Below, piece after piece: positions 32,668 to 40,567 of a stretch of DNA of 64,000 bases. The stretch spans positions 66,468 to 130,467 of the forward strand of contig JACPWY010000007.1 in NCBI GenBank assembly GCA_016196825.1. Reading direction: 5' to 3'. Below the pieces are notes generated by a model that worked only from the letters and a program-made list of their open reading frames with translations, was not told the DNA's origin and made no database searches. The stretch comes from Deltaproteobacteria bacterium. Its GTDB lineage: Bacteria > Bdellovibrionota > FAC87 > UBA2466. Numbering within the stretch: position 1 is the stretch's first letter; every line of letters starts with the position of its first letter. The translations under genes were made by a program, and so were the position numbers.

Positions 32668-33370
32668 AAAGCTGCGTCTCCAGAAGGACCTGAATGCGGA
32701 CAGCTGCGGCTAGTGCGGCCGTCTCTGTGCGGAGGCGGTTCTCGCCGAGCCCGAGAAGAAAGACACCCGACTTCTTGAGTGTTTCGAGCTCCTCTTCGCT
32801 CCAGCCGCCCTCCGATCCAATGAGAATTTCGGCAGCGTCCCCTTTCGGCGGAGAAGGGCGCTCCTCGCGGTCGGTTTCCGAACAAAGGTAAACGGGAGTT
32901 GTTTCATCACGCCGACTGAGATAGGCGCCCAGCCGGAGCGGGGGGAGGAGAGCGGGAAAGTGGAGGCGCTGGCACTGCTTGCTCACTTCGGCCACTACGC
33001 GTTTCCAGCGATCGGCGTTGAAAAACGAGGATGGGTGGCTGTGTTGGGTGACCAGCGGCTGAAAATCGGTGACGCCGATTTCTGTGCAGCGTCGGAGAAT
33101 GAATTCAAGTGCGGCGGCTTTGGGGATGCCGAAGGCCAGACCAAAATGCGAGGGCTTGGCCATGCGTTCGATCGACTGAATGACTATGTGAGCGCCTGAT
33201 CGTTCGGTGCTCACCACTCGCCCGACGGCTTGACCCCCCTCCCCATCGACGAGCAGAACCTTTTCGCCAGCCTCAGTGCGCAGGACATGCGTGAGGTGGT
33301 GGGTTTCGGTTTCGTCGAGACGGATCTCGCTTTGATCCGTCAGTCTTTGGGGGCTAAGAAATCGATTCAT
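32666..33370 (-). CDS. rsmE: 16S rRNA m3U1498 methyltransferase
   Basis: 234 residues from MNRFLSPQRL (a longer frame to 33451 runs over the GGDEF gene). N-terminal PUA-like barrel (HHLTHVLRTEAGEKVLLVDGEGG) and C-terminal SPOUT domain with trefoil-knot motifs ILIGSEGGWSEEELE and LGENRLRTETAALAA. Methylates U1498 of 16S rRNA with SAM. Starts 17 bases inside the 3' end of the diguanylate cyclase gene upstream, so translation may be coupled. It ends in the arm of the nested-repeat element, a possible terminator. Confidence 0.93.
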   Translation of the reverse strand: MNRFLSPQRLTDQSEIRLDETETHHLTHVLRTEAGEKVLLVDGEGGQAVGRVVSTERSGAHIVIQSIERMAKPSHFGLAFGIPKAAALEFILRRCTEIGVTDFQPLVTQHSHPSSFFNADRWKRVVAEVSKQCQRLHFPALLPPLRLGAYLSRRDETTPVYLCSETDREERPSPPKGDAAEILIGSEGGWSEEELETLKKSGVFLLGLGENRLRTETAALAAAVRIQVLLETQL

Positions 33371-34340
33371 CGTACACGACCACTCGGTTGCGGCCAGTGT
33401 CCTTGGCCTTGTAGAGCGCTTTGTCGGCCGCCTGGATGAGCGCCTCGGCATCTTCGGCGTGGTTGGGGTAGCTCGCGAGTCCTATGCTCAGAGTGAGATA
33501 GGCCTGTTTGTGCTCCCCCTGAAAGCTGTTTCGCTCGACCTGAATTCGGAGACGCTCACAGATTTCTTCGCCGGAGGCGAGGTGAGTCTCCGGAAACAGG
33601 ATCAGAAATTCCTCGCCTCCGTAGCGGCAGAGGGAATCCGACTTTCTCAGATTCGACGCCAAGATCTGGACCACCTTTTTGAGTGCCTCGTCACCGGCCA
33701 GGTGGCCCTCCATGTCGTTGAAGACCTTGAAGAAGTCGAGGTCTAGCATGGCAATCGCTATTGGGCGGCGGTGCCGTTTCGAACGTTCGATCTCTTCCGA
33801 AAGTTTGGCGAAGAAAGGGCGACGGTTGAGGGTCTTGGTGAGCGGGTCGGTCATCGCGAGCTCGGACAGCCGTTCGTTGGCCTCTTTCAACTCCAGAGTT
33901 CGCTCGGCTACCGTCCGTTCTAGATTCGATTTGAGATCTTGGAGGCTGCGCAGGAGCTTTTCATTCTCCTTCAGAAGGTCGTGGTGTCTTGCGGCCTGCT
34001 GCACAATCCCAATCAGCTCCTGATTGTCCCAGGGCTTAGTGATGTAGCGATAGATTTCGGCTCGGTTAACGGCCTCCATCACGCTCTGAGTGTCGGGGAA
34101 CGCGGTCAAAATGATGCGAGTGGACAGCGGCGCGATCTGCGCGGCTTTGGCCAAGAAGTCGGTGCCTGACACTTCGGGCATTTTCTGGTCGCTGATGACG
34201 ACGGAGAAATCGGCTGCCTTCAGGAGGTCAAGGCCTTGCCGAGGGCTTGTGGAATGCGTCACGTTGAATTGCCCCTTAAGCGTGCGCTCGAGAGCTTTCA
34301 GATTCTCGATCTCGTCGTCGATGATGAGGATTGAGTTCAC
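33354..34340 (-). CDS. Response regulator with GGDEF diguanylate cyclase domain
   Basis: 328 residues. Receiver domain (1-120) with acidic pocket IIDDE, phospho-acceptor Asp52 in VVISDQKMPEVSG, conserved Thr/Ala and Lys (ITKPWD). A coiled-coil signalling helix (125-165) leads to the GGDEF domain (~165-325) with the active-site motif RYGGEEF and a product-inhibition I-site RxxD five residues before it (RKSD). It should make cyclic di-GMP on phosphorylation. The kinase is not adjacent. Overlaps rsmE by 17 bases. A hairpin-forming leader lies upstream (34365-34427). Confidence 0.93.
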   Translation of the reverse strand: MNSILIIDDEIENLKALERTLKGQFNVTHSTSPRQGLDLLKAADFSVVISDQKMPEVSGTDFLAKAAQIAPLSTRIILTAFPDTQSVMEAVNRAEIYRYITKPWDNQELIGIVQQAARHHDLLKENEKLLRSLQDLKSNLERTVAERTLELKEANERLSELAMTDPLTKTLNRRPFFAKLSEEIERSKRHRRPIAIAMLDLDFFKVFNDMEGHLAGDEALKKVVQILASNLRKSDSLCRYGGEEFLILFPETHLASGEEICERLRIQVERNSFQGEHKQAYLTLSIGLASYPNHAEDAEALIQAADKALYKAKDTGRNRVVVYDESIS

Positions 34341-34364
34341 GTGAGGAAAGAGACCCTAAGATAT

Positions 34365-34427
34365 GAAGAGAGAGGGATAACCGGTCCAGGAAGGCCGTTC
34401 TGGACTTGCTCAGAGCCCTCCCTCTTC
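34365..34427. repeat. Nested inverted repeat in the leader of the Rec-GGDEF gene
   Basis: Outer arms GAAGAGAGAGGG (34365-34376) and CCCTCCCTCTTC (34416-34427) match at 11 of 12 positions; inner arms GTCCAG (34384-34389) and CTGGAC (34400-34405) are perfect. It lies 25 bases upstream of the start codon at 34340. It could be an attenuator, a terminator or a binding site. The conserved bases of a GEMM c-di-GMP riboswitch are not present. Confidence 0.5.
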
Positions 34428-34619
34428 GAAGGATTAAATATGCAATTCATTGGCCAATTCATAAAGACCGTGATTTCTCCAATCCCCTAGCCAGAGCATC
34501 CTCCGGGAATACGGCTTCACTTATCACAACCTGTATTCTGGCGGCGTATTCCCTCGGTTGCACACCAAATTGACGATATTCTACCAAGAATCGATAATAT
34601 CTAAACCTTTCTAATCTCT

Positions 34620-36065
34620 ATGAAATTGACGCCAATCAGCTTGGTCCTAATGCTTTGCCTGGGAGCTCAGGCCGGCAATTTGGCAAAGGAGGTCGAGGCC
34701 ATCCTCCAGCCGAAGAAGCACGGCGACCTAGAATACGGGGTGATCGTGCAGTCCCTCGACCGAGGGGACGTCTTGTATGAAGCCAACCCCGACATTCAGC
34801 TGATTCCGGCCAGCGTGAACAAGGTTGTGACCGCCTACACGGCTCTGAAGAAGTTGAGACCCACCGCCACCTTTAAGACATCGGTCCATGTGACCGGGGC
34901 CATCCGGGATGGCATGCTACTTGGGGATCTCTTTCTCAAGGGAGGAGGCGATCCGAGTCTCGTTTCCGAACGAATGTGGATGTTGGTGAACGATCTGCAC
35001 CGTTCAGGCATTCGTAGCATCAGCGGGAACATCGTTGGGGACTCCTCCTTCTATGACCTCGAGCGAACCCCCGAAACGCGGCCGAAATACTTGAAGGACC
35101 AGGCCTACAACGCGCCCGTCGGGGCACTCTCTTTCAATTTCAACACGACGACAGTTTACTTGAGACCGGGTGAAAAACCCGGGGAACCGCCGGTCATCTT
35201 CATTGACCCCCAGAATCCCTACATCGACGTTGTGAATCAGGCGAAGACGGGGAAAGCGGGTACGAGCAATTCGATCGTGGCGATGCGCCTGGACTATGTG
35301 AAAGGGGTCCTGGGCGACACAGTTCTCCTGCGGGGTTCGATTCCGCTGGATGGTAAAGAACTTCGCTTTTACCGAAACATCGTGAACCCGGCCCTTTACA
35401 CTGGCCACATGTTCAAGACATTTCTCGAGTCGCGCGGAATCAAAGTGACTGGTGAGATCGTCGAGGGGACCGTGCCCGTCAATGCTCGTCGGCTCCTTGA
35501 GTTCGAATCGTTACCGGTCTGGCAGGTGGTGTGGGGGATGAACAAGTTCTCCAATAATTTTGTGGCCGACCAGCTGATGAAAAAGATCGGTGCAGAGGTG
35601 TGGGGCCCGCCCGGAACCCTGCAAAAGGGAATCTCGGCTGTCGAGGAGGCTCTGGAGGACATTGGGGTCAAGAAGGGCGTGTACCGGCTCGTCGACGGAA
35701 GTGGTCTTACACGTGAAACGCACATTTCGGCGCGCCAACTTCTCACAGTCTTGCGCGCGGCGTATAAGGACTTTTCCATCTCCGCGGAATTCATTTCTTC
35801 TCTGGCTATAGCGGGCGAGGATGGTTCTCTGAAGCGTCGATTCTCCTCCACCACCCAGACAGACAACGCCTTCCTGCGAGCCAAGACGGGGACTCTTGAT
35901 GGGGTGTCGAGCCTTGCCGGTTATACCACGTCGGCCGATGGGGAGAAGCTCGCTTTCGTCATCCTGCTCAATGATAAGAGGATGAAATACGGATCGATGA
36001 TCGATTGGCGGGATAAGATCGCCGAGGCCGTCCACCGCTATCAACGAGAAAAGAAAAATGGTTAA
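34620..36065 (+). CDS. dacB: D-alanyl-D-alanine carboxypeptidase/endopeptidase (PBP4, S13 family)
   Basis: 481 residues with a signal peptide (LVLMLCLGAQA). Penicillin-binding motifs: SVNK (SxxK, in IPASVNKVVTAY near residue 65), SNN (SxN, in MNKFSNNFVADQL near 306) and KTGT (near 422). The long insertion between the first two motifs is the hallmark of the S13/PBP4 class. It removes terminal D-Ala and cuts peptide crosslinks in the periplasm. Overlaps the following namZ gene by 8 bases, a functional pair in wall turnover. Preceded by a 279-base gap holding the promoters of the divergent genes. Confidence 0.93.
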   Translation: MKLTPISLVLMLCLGAQAGNLAKEVEAILQPKKHGDLEYGVIVQSLDRGDVLYEANPDIQLIPASVNKVVTAYTALKKLRPTATFKTSVHVTGAIRDGMLLGDLFLKGGGDPSLVSERMWMLVNDLHRSGIRSISGNIVGDSSFYDLERTPETRPKYLKDQAYNAPVGALSFNFNTTTVYLRPGEKPGEPPVIFIDPQNPYIDVVNQAKTGKAGTSNSIVAMRLDYVKGVLGDTVLLRGSIPLDGKELRFYRNIVNPALYTGHMFKTFLESRGIKVTGEIVEGTVPVNARRLLEFESLPVWQVVWGMNKFSNNFVADQLMKKIGAEVWGPPGTLQKGISAVEEALEDIGVKKGVYRLVDGSGLTRETHISARQLLTVLRAAYKDFSISAEFISSLAIAGEDGSLKRRFSSTTQTDNAFLRAKTGTLDGVSSLAGYTTSADGEKLAFVILLNDKRMKYGSMIDWRDKIAEAVHRYQREKKNG

Positions 36066-37230
36066 GTCTGGACTGGATCGATTTTTGGAAACCGAACACA
36101 AGCGTTTTCGGGGGCAGCGCCTCGGGCTTCTATGCAATCAGGCCTCGGTGAATAGTCGTCTTGTGCACGCCTCGGAGTGCCTCACCGATAAGAAGTTGAA
36201 GCTCGATTTCAAAGTTTTCTTCGGCCCCCAACACGGGATTCGGGGCGAGAAGCAGGACAACATGATCGAGTCGGACGATTTCGTTGACCCGCGCACGAAG
36301 GTGCCCATTGTGAGTCTTTACTCAAAGACGCGCGAGCCTCGAGCCGATCAGCTCAAACTCATCGACACCTTGGTGGTGGACCTGCAAGACATCGGTTGTC
36401 GGATTTATACATTCATGTACACGCTGGCCAATTGCATGCGCGTGGCGAAGACCGTGGGGTGCCGAATCGTAGTGCTGGATCGCCCCAATCCGATAGGTGG
36501 CTCCCTTGTGGATGGAAACGTGCTTGAGACACACCTCATCTCATTCGTTGGTCAATATCCGATGGCCACGCAGCATGGATTGACGCTGGGGGAGCTGGCG
36601 GAGCTCTTCAATAACCATTTTGGGATTGGGTGTGAGCTCGAGGTGATTCGTTTGCAAGGTTGGAAACGCGACCAACACGCCGACCAGTGGGGCCGGGACT
36701 GGGTCATCCCGTCGCCCAATATTCCGACGGTCGACTCGGCCCGCGTTTTTCCAGGGACGGTGCTCTTTGAGGGGACAAATGTCTCCGAGGGGCGGGGCAC
36801 GACCAAGCCGTTCGAGTGGGTGGGAGCACCATTCATTGACGCCGATCGGTTGGCTCAGGCGATGAATTCGAAAAAGCTTCCTGGCGTTTTTTTTCGGCCG
36901 ATCTTTTTTCAGCCCACTTACCATAAGCATAAAGACATGAACTGCGGTGGAGTGCAGATTCACATTCTGCAACCGCAGAAACTGCGACCCGTGGGAATTG
37001 GAAACGAACTTCTGTACACGATTCGGGAATTATTTGGTGAGAAGCTACAGTGGAAGCAGCCGCCATATGAATATGAATTTGAAAAGCTTCCGATTGATCT
37101 GATTGCGGGCACTGATCGGCTGCGTTTGGCGGTGGATAAACAGGCGGGCCTGAAGGATTTCAATGCTTGGGCCGAGGACAGTTTGCAGGCTTTCTCTAAG
37201 GTGCGACGTCAGGTGTTGTCGCGCCGCTAG
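36058..37230 (+). CDS. namZ: Exo-beta-N-acetylmuramidase (NamZ/DUF1343 family)
   Basis: 390 residues. Family landmarks: RLGLLCNQASVN, FFGPQHGIRGEKQDNM, DLQDIGCRIYTFMYTLANCM, VLDRPNPIGGSLVDGNVLE, FVGQYPMATQHGLTLGELAELFN, PSPNIPT, FEGTNVSEGRGTTKPFEWVGAPF and CGGVQIHI. Characterised members release terminal MurNAc from peptidoglycan chains (exo-lytic, family GH171). Most NamZ enzymes have a signal peptide; none is evident here, so the protein may be cytosolic and act on imported muropeptides, or the start may be wrong. Eight-base overlap with dacB. Confidence 0.92.
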   Translation: MVKSGLDRFLETEHKRFRGQRLGLLCNQASVNSRLVHASECLTDKKLKLDFKVFFGPQHGIRGEKQDNMIESDDFVDPRTKVPIVSLYSKTREPRADQLKLIDTLVVDLQDIGCRIYTFMYTLANCMRVAKTVGCRIVVLDRPNPIGGSLVDGNVLETHLISFVGQYPMATQHGLTLGELAELFNNHFGIGCELEVIRLQGWKRDQHADQWGRDWVIPSPNIPTVDSARVFPGTVLFEGTNVSEGRGTTKPFEWVGAPFIDADRLAQAMNSKKLPGVFFRPIFFQPTYHKHKDMNCGGVQIHILQPQKLRPVGIGNELLYTIRELFGEKLQWKQPPYEYEFEKLPIDLIAGTDRLRLAVDKQAGLKDFNAWAEDSLQAFSKVRRQVLSRR

Positions 37231-37531
37231 ATGACATGCTTTTCGCGAGCTGCGGTGTCGCCGCGATCGGCAAGTCTTCTTCATCGTCATCATCATCTTC
37301 TTCTTCTAAAATGGCGGGGGCAGCGTTAACAACTGGGGCCTGAACTTGGGGCTTCACCTGCATCACTGTTTGCTTGGAGCTGTCTAGGCCGAGGGTCTGC
37401 ACCATGCAATAGTGGTGGAAAGGGTCGGTGGGACCGAGCCGCTTCCAGGCAGAAATATCTCTGCAATCGCTGGGAGTGCTTGCGCACCCAGCGAGAGAAA
37501 GCCCCACCAGCAATGCGAGCCTTCTGTCCAT
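37196..37531 (-). CDS. Small lipoprotein with an acidic run
   Basis: 111 residues. Lipobox LAGC (LLVGLSLAGCASTP) marks a lipoprotein. The mature chain has two further Cys, then a low-complexity acidic stretch (EEEDDDDDEED near residues 75-86) and a Pro/Ser/Ala tail. No domain recognised. The 3' end overlaps namZ by 35 bases on the opposite strand, and the 5' end faces the next lipoprotein gene divergently. Confidence 0.62.
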   Translation of the reverse strand: MDRRLALLVGLSLAGCASTPSDCRDISAWKRLGPTDPFHHYCMVQTLGLDSSKQTVMQVKPQVQAPVVNAAPAILEEEDDDDDEEDLPIAATPQLAKSMSSSGATTPDVAP

Positions 37532-37553
37532 AGGTTAAGATTGCGCTGCAATT

Positions 37554-38393
37554 GTGAAGGAATTGCACTCGATTCTCCGTGCTGCCTCGACCATTTCAGC
37601 ATTCTTTTTGTGTACCTTGAGCCTAGGGGGATTTGTGTTCCAGGGGGTCTGTCTTCTCTTCGTCCTTTTTATCATCGGCTGCGCCGAGCCGCCGCCCTCT
37701 TCCCTTTTTTCCAGTCTCGTTCTTGCGGGCTCGGTGAACCCTAAGAACACCATTGGATTGGGCCACACCCGCCTCCTCAACTTCGCCAAAGAGCTGCTTT
37801 TCGGTCTCGATGCCAATGCTGCCGGTGGTTACGGGAACCCGACTCAGGTGCTAACTCAATTCTATCGATTCTATGTCAGCGACAAGGATGATTGCTCTTC
37901 GTTGACCGTGGCCACAGACTATGGCGCTTTGGGATTGCAGAAAGATATGACATTCAATCCAATCCTTTTTGCCGCCCGGCCCGATGAGGCGGATTACAAG
38001 TGCATCGCGATTGAAATGGATGACACAGTCTATTTTCGGCCCGACACATCGGGGGTGAATGCTTGGGCTGCCTGCACGGATGTGACGATGCAGTACACGA
38101 GCGATCTCTATCGATCCGATGACACTTTGGCCTGGACCGACCCTGCAGGGAACGCTATTGCGGCGCGAGGGACCCAGCTTGTGCCCATCACCGATCGCAT
38201 ATTTCTCTATGCCTCCACCACTCCTGCGCGGGTGACCAATGGTGTAGTGAAAGCGCCAGCAAGCCAAGTGCTTCAGTTGACGAAAACTCTCGAGGTGCCG
38301 ACGAGCTTTGTTTTCTATACGGACTTCGCGAGTCATGTGAACGGCAGTGGTTCGGTCTGCCATCTCGACAACCCAACCTATGGCGTTCGCTAG
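37554..38393 (+). CDS. Lipoprotein of unknown function
   Basis: 279 residues from GTG. A long N-terminal region has two hydrophobic stretches; the second, VCLLFVLFIIGC, ends in a lipobox-like IIGC, so the true start may be near residue 25. The mature part has beta-rich sequence with Cys pairs (DDCSSLTV, DYKCIAIEMDD, AACTDVT, SVCHLDNP). No family recognised. Its TAG stop directly abuts the hairpin element at 38394-38471. Confidence 0.65.
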   Translation: MKELHSILRAASTISAFFLCTLSLGGFVFQGVCLLFVLFIIGCAEPPPSSLFSSLVLAGSVNPKNTIGLGHTRLLNFAKELLFGLDANAAGGYGNPTQVLTQFYRFYVSDKDDCSSLTVATDYGALGLQKDMTFNPILFAARPDEADYKCIAIEMDDTVYFRPDTSGVNAWAACTDVTMQYTSDLYRSDDTLAWTDPAGNAIAARGTQLVPITDRIFLYASTTPARVTNGVVKAPASQVLQLTKTLEVPTSFVFYTDFASHVNGSGSVCHLDNPTYGVR

Positions 38394-38471
38394 GAGCCTG
38401 TTTGATAATTGGTTTCGTAGCGAGCGGAAACCGCAGCCGCGCGTAGTAGAAACCAATTATCAAACAGGCTC
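38394..38471. repeat. Hairpin element between convergent genes, possible reduced relative of the nested repeats
   Basis: Perfect 23-base arms at 38394-38416 and 38449-38471 around a 32-base loop. The element fills the whole gap between two convergent genes: the left stop codon (38391-38393) touches it and the right gene's stop (38471-38473) shares one base. The loop starts GTAGCGAG and ends GTAGTA before GAAACC, similar to the linker segments of the elements at 3674-3846 and 32489-32667, but the core is absent. A bidirectional terminator role is plausible, though no T run follows the stem. Confidence 0.65.
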
Positions 38472-39142
38472 TAAAAGCGGGCTGCGAACCAGATAGAATT
38501 CACGCCTGGCAGGATGCGCCAACTGGCTTGGCGTCTGCCCAAAGACATCTGCGCCGCCTCTTCAGGCGAATCTTGGATCAGTCGGTAGACACCAGCTCCC
38601 CCCATAATAATGCCTGGGATCAGGAGAAGGAGGCTTCCTTTACTATTCCCCACTCCATAGAAATAAAAGAGCGATGCGCTCGCAATGAGATAACTCGTCA
38701 TTCGCAGAATTCGGCCCGTGTAGGCTTCGTCGGCGAGTCGTCTAAGGTTCAGGCGACCATATTCCTCGCGGGAGACGACGCCACCATATTCCTTGGCCTG
38801 ACCGGGCGCGTACCTTTGGTAACGGTGATTCACTAACTCAATCTCGGTCTCATCGCCGGAGAGCCGATAGCCGTCGAAAAATGTTGTCCAACCGCTGAAG
38901 GTGAGGGCGAAACCCATGACTCGACCGAGGAGGTCCGACGCTCCAAAGAATTCTTTGAAACCCCAGACACCGCAGTAAAGACCCGTGGTGATCGAGAAGG
39001 TGCCCCAGAGATTGCGGTAGAACGGGTAAGAGGTGCCGATGACTGTGAACGCATTGTCGACGGAAGTGGGGTCACCATCATAGGGAGAAGCCTGAGCCGT
39101 GAGCGTCGACCAGAGGCAAAGAATAACGACAAGGTTTTTCAA
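38471..39142 (-). CDS. Exported membrane-associated protein, unknown
   Basis: 223 residues from a TTG whose TGA overlaps the upstream stop (TTGA). Signal peptide (MKNLVVILCLWSTLTAQA), then hydrophobic segments near 50-70, 80-100 and 155-185 including a Gly/Leu-rich helix (GSLLLLIPGIIMGGAGVYRL). The end, WRILPGVNSIWFAARF, ends in Phe with alternating residues, as in outer-membrane strands. No family recognised. Co-translated with the ATP-grasp gene. Confidence 0.62.
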   Translation of the reverse strand: MKNLVVILCLWSTLTAQASPYDGDPTSVDNAFTVIGTSYPFYRNLWGTFSITTGLYCGVWGFKEFFGASDLLGRVMGFALTFSGWTTFFDGYRLSGDETEIELVNHRYQRYAPGQAKEYGGVVSREEYGRLNLRRLADEAYTGRILRMTSYLIASASLFYFYGVGNSKGSLLLLIPGIIMGGAGVYRLIQDSPEEAAQMSLGRRQASWRILPGVNSIWFAARF

Positions 39143-40116
39143 GGTCTTCGACCCGACTGTCTGAGCTTTTCGATCTCCGCCATCATGGCCTGCTGTCCCT
39201 TTATACCCGAGACACTGTCTATCTGCCTGAGCGCCGATGGACACGTGATGTTAATCTCGCTCAGCCGGTCTCCGATGAAATCGAAACCGACGAGATGGAG
39301 TCCCCGTTGGGCTAGTTTTTCCCCGGCTTCAGCTGTTGCCCTCGATTGAATCCGAGTGAGTTTCCACGGGTGCGCACTGCCGCCTTGGTGGAGGTTCGCG
39401 AGGCGTGAACCCACTTTTGGGCGGCGCAGGACCGAGCCAATCACCCGACCATCGAAAGCCAAGACGCGGAGATCTCCTATCGTTTCAACCTCCCGTGAAT
39501 AGTCCTGGATCACCACCTTCTTGGTATTGACCGCCCATTTTTTCCAGTAGGCGGTGAGTGTGGCAGTGTCTGTATGCTTAGAAAAGAATTCAATGCCCCA
39601 ACCGGAGAAGGTGTTGTGGGGTTTCACGACGGTCTCCACATGACGCGACCCCATCTGTGACAGAAACTCATCAGGGGAATGGGCCACGAGTGTTGGCAGG
39701 GTATACTCGGAAAATTCAAGGGGGAGCTCATGCTCAGAGACTCGCCAGGTCTCCGCAGGATTATTGATCTGCAAGATGCTCTTTGGCGCCTGCATGAAGA
39801 TGCGGCAGTGGCCGATGAATGTGTCATCCACGGGGGGATCCTTGCGCTGAAGGATAACATCGTACTCTTCGACTCGAGCGATACGAGCGGGGCCAACACG
39901 AAGCGGGGGAATGAGTTTGAGGTTCATCTCCTCGACCTTTGCAACCTTGAGTGAACCCAGGTACCGGTCCGCCGTTTGCCGCCAGTCCATTGTCGAAAGA
40001 TCGAGATAGTCCACCGAATGGCCATTCAGGAGAAGCTCCTCGGCCATCATGATGGTGGTGTCGGTGACTGGGAGAATCACCGACAAGGGGTCGGCCGCGA
40101 TGAGATAACGTGCCAT
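39139..40116 (-). CDS. ATP-grasp protein of the glutathione-synthetase (GshB) type
   Basis: 325 residues. ATP-grasp landmarks of GshB: VVKPHNTFSGWGIEFF, VVIQDYSREVETIGDLRVLAFDGRVIGSVLRRPKVGSRLANLHQGGSAHPWKLT (nucleotide site and glycine-rich loop) and GFDFIGDRLSEINITCPSALRQI (metal ligands). The N-terminal lid resembles prokaryotic glutathione synthetase. No gamma-glutamylcysteine ligase gene lies nearby, so the actual ligation may be of glutathione or another peptide. Neighbours: a short secreted protein upstream and a membrane protein downstream. Confidence 0.8.
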   Translation of the reverse strand: MARYLIAADPLSVILPVTDTTIMMAEELLLNGHSVDYLDLSTMDWRQTADRYLGSLKVAKVEEMNLKLIPPLRVGPARIARVEEYDVILQRKDPPVDDTFIGHCRIFMQAPKSILQINNPAETWRVSEHELPLEFSEYTLPTLVAHSPDEFLSQMGSRHVETVVKPHNTFSGWGIEFFSKHTDTATLTAYWKKWAVNTKKVVIQDYSREVETIGDLRVLAFDGRVIGSVLRRPKVGSRLANLHQGGSAHPWKLTRIQSRATAEAGEKLAQRGLHLVGFDFIGDRLSEINITCPSALRQIDSVSGIKGQQAMMAEIEKLRQSGRRP

Positions 40117-40118
40117 TT

Positions 40119-40526
40119 CTATTCGATCGCCTGGCTCATCTCGATTTTCAGGTTTTTGGCCCCTGTCTTTACATCCGCGAGCTTACCCACAATATCGCCC
40201 GGGGCATCGGGCCCTGCCGAGCCATCCTGATCGAGCCGTGCTTTAAGATTCATAACAGTCGGAATCTCTGGGCAGCCCATCATCGTCAGTGAAGCCGTGT
40301 CGAGGGAGAATCTGAGAAACTCTCCCTCCGCGTTCTTCGTGAGTTCAAACTTTTGTGCCGCGCATGGCATTGGTCGGGTCGCCTTGGGGTCAAACACCGT
40401 GATGAAAACCGTGCGGATGCCGGCCGACTTCGCTGTGAGAGATTTCGGGAGGACGAGCTTTCCGGAAGCAACGCCGTTGGCCAGGGCAACTCCGGAAGTT
40501 AAAAGTAAATGGAGAATTTTCTTCAT
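40119..40526 (-). CDS. Small periplasmic protein, unknown
   Basis: 135 residues with a signal peptide (MKKILHLLLTSGVALA). The mature chain alternates strands (TVFITVFDP, LRFSLDTASLT, MNLKARLDQDGSAG) and contains two Cys (PMPCAAQKF, MMGCPEIP) and a LKARLDQDG...PGDIVG segment that looks like a small beta-sandwich. Gap of 2 bases to the ATP-grasp gene indicates one transcript. No family recognised. Confidence 0.6.
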   Translation of the reverse strand: MKKILHLLLTSGVALANGVASGKLVLPKSLTAKSAGIRTVFITVFDPKATRPMPCAAQKFELTKNAEGEFLRFSLDTASLTMMGCPEIPTVMNLKARLDQDGSAGPDAPGDIVGKLADVKTGAKNLKIEMSQAIE

Positions 40527-40567
40527 GGGGTAATTGTTACCACGAGGGCCAGTCGATGGGTACTGCG

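Noticed and set aside
34341-34440. c-di-GMP riboswitch ahead of the Rec-GGDEF gene
   Set aside because: Hairpins are present, but the conserved GEMM bases are not.
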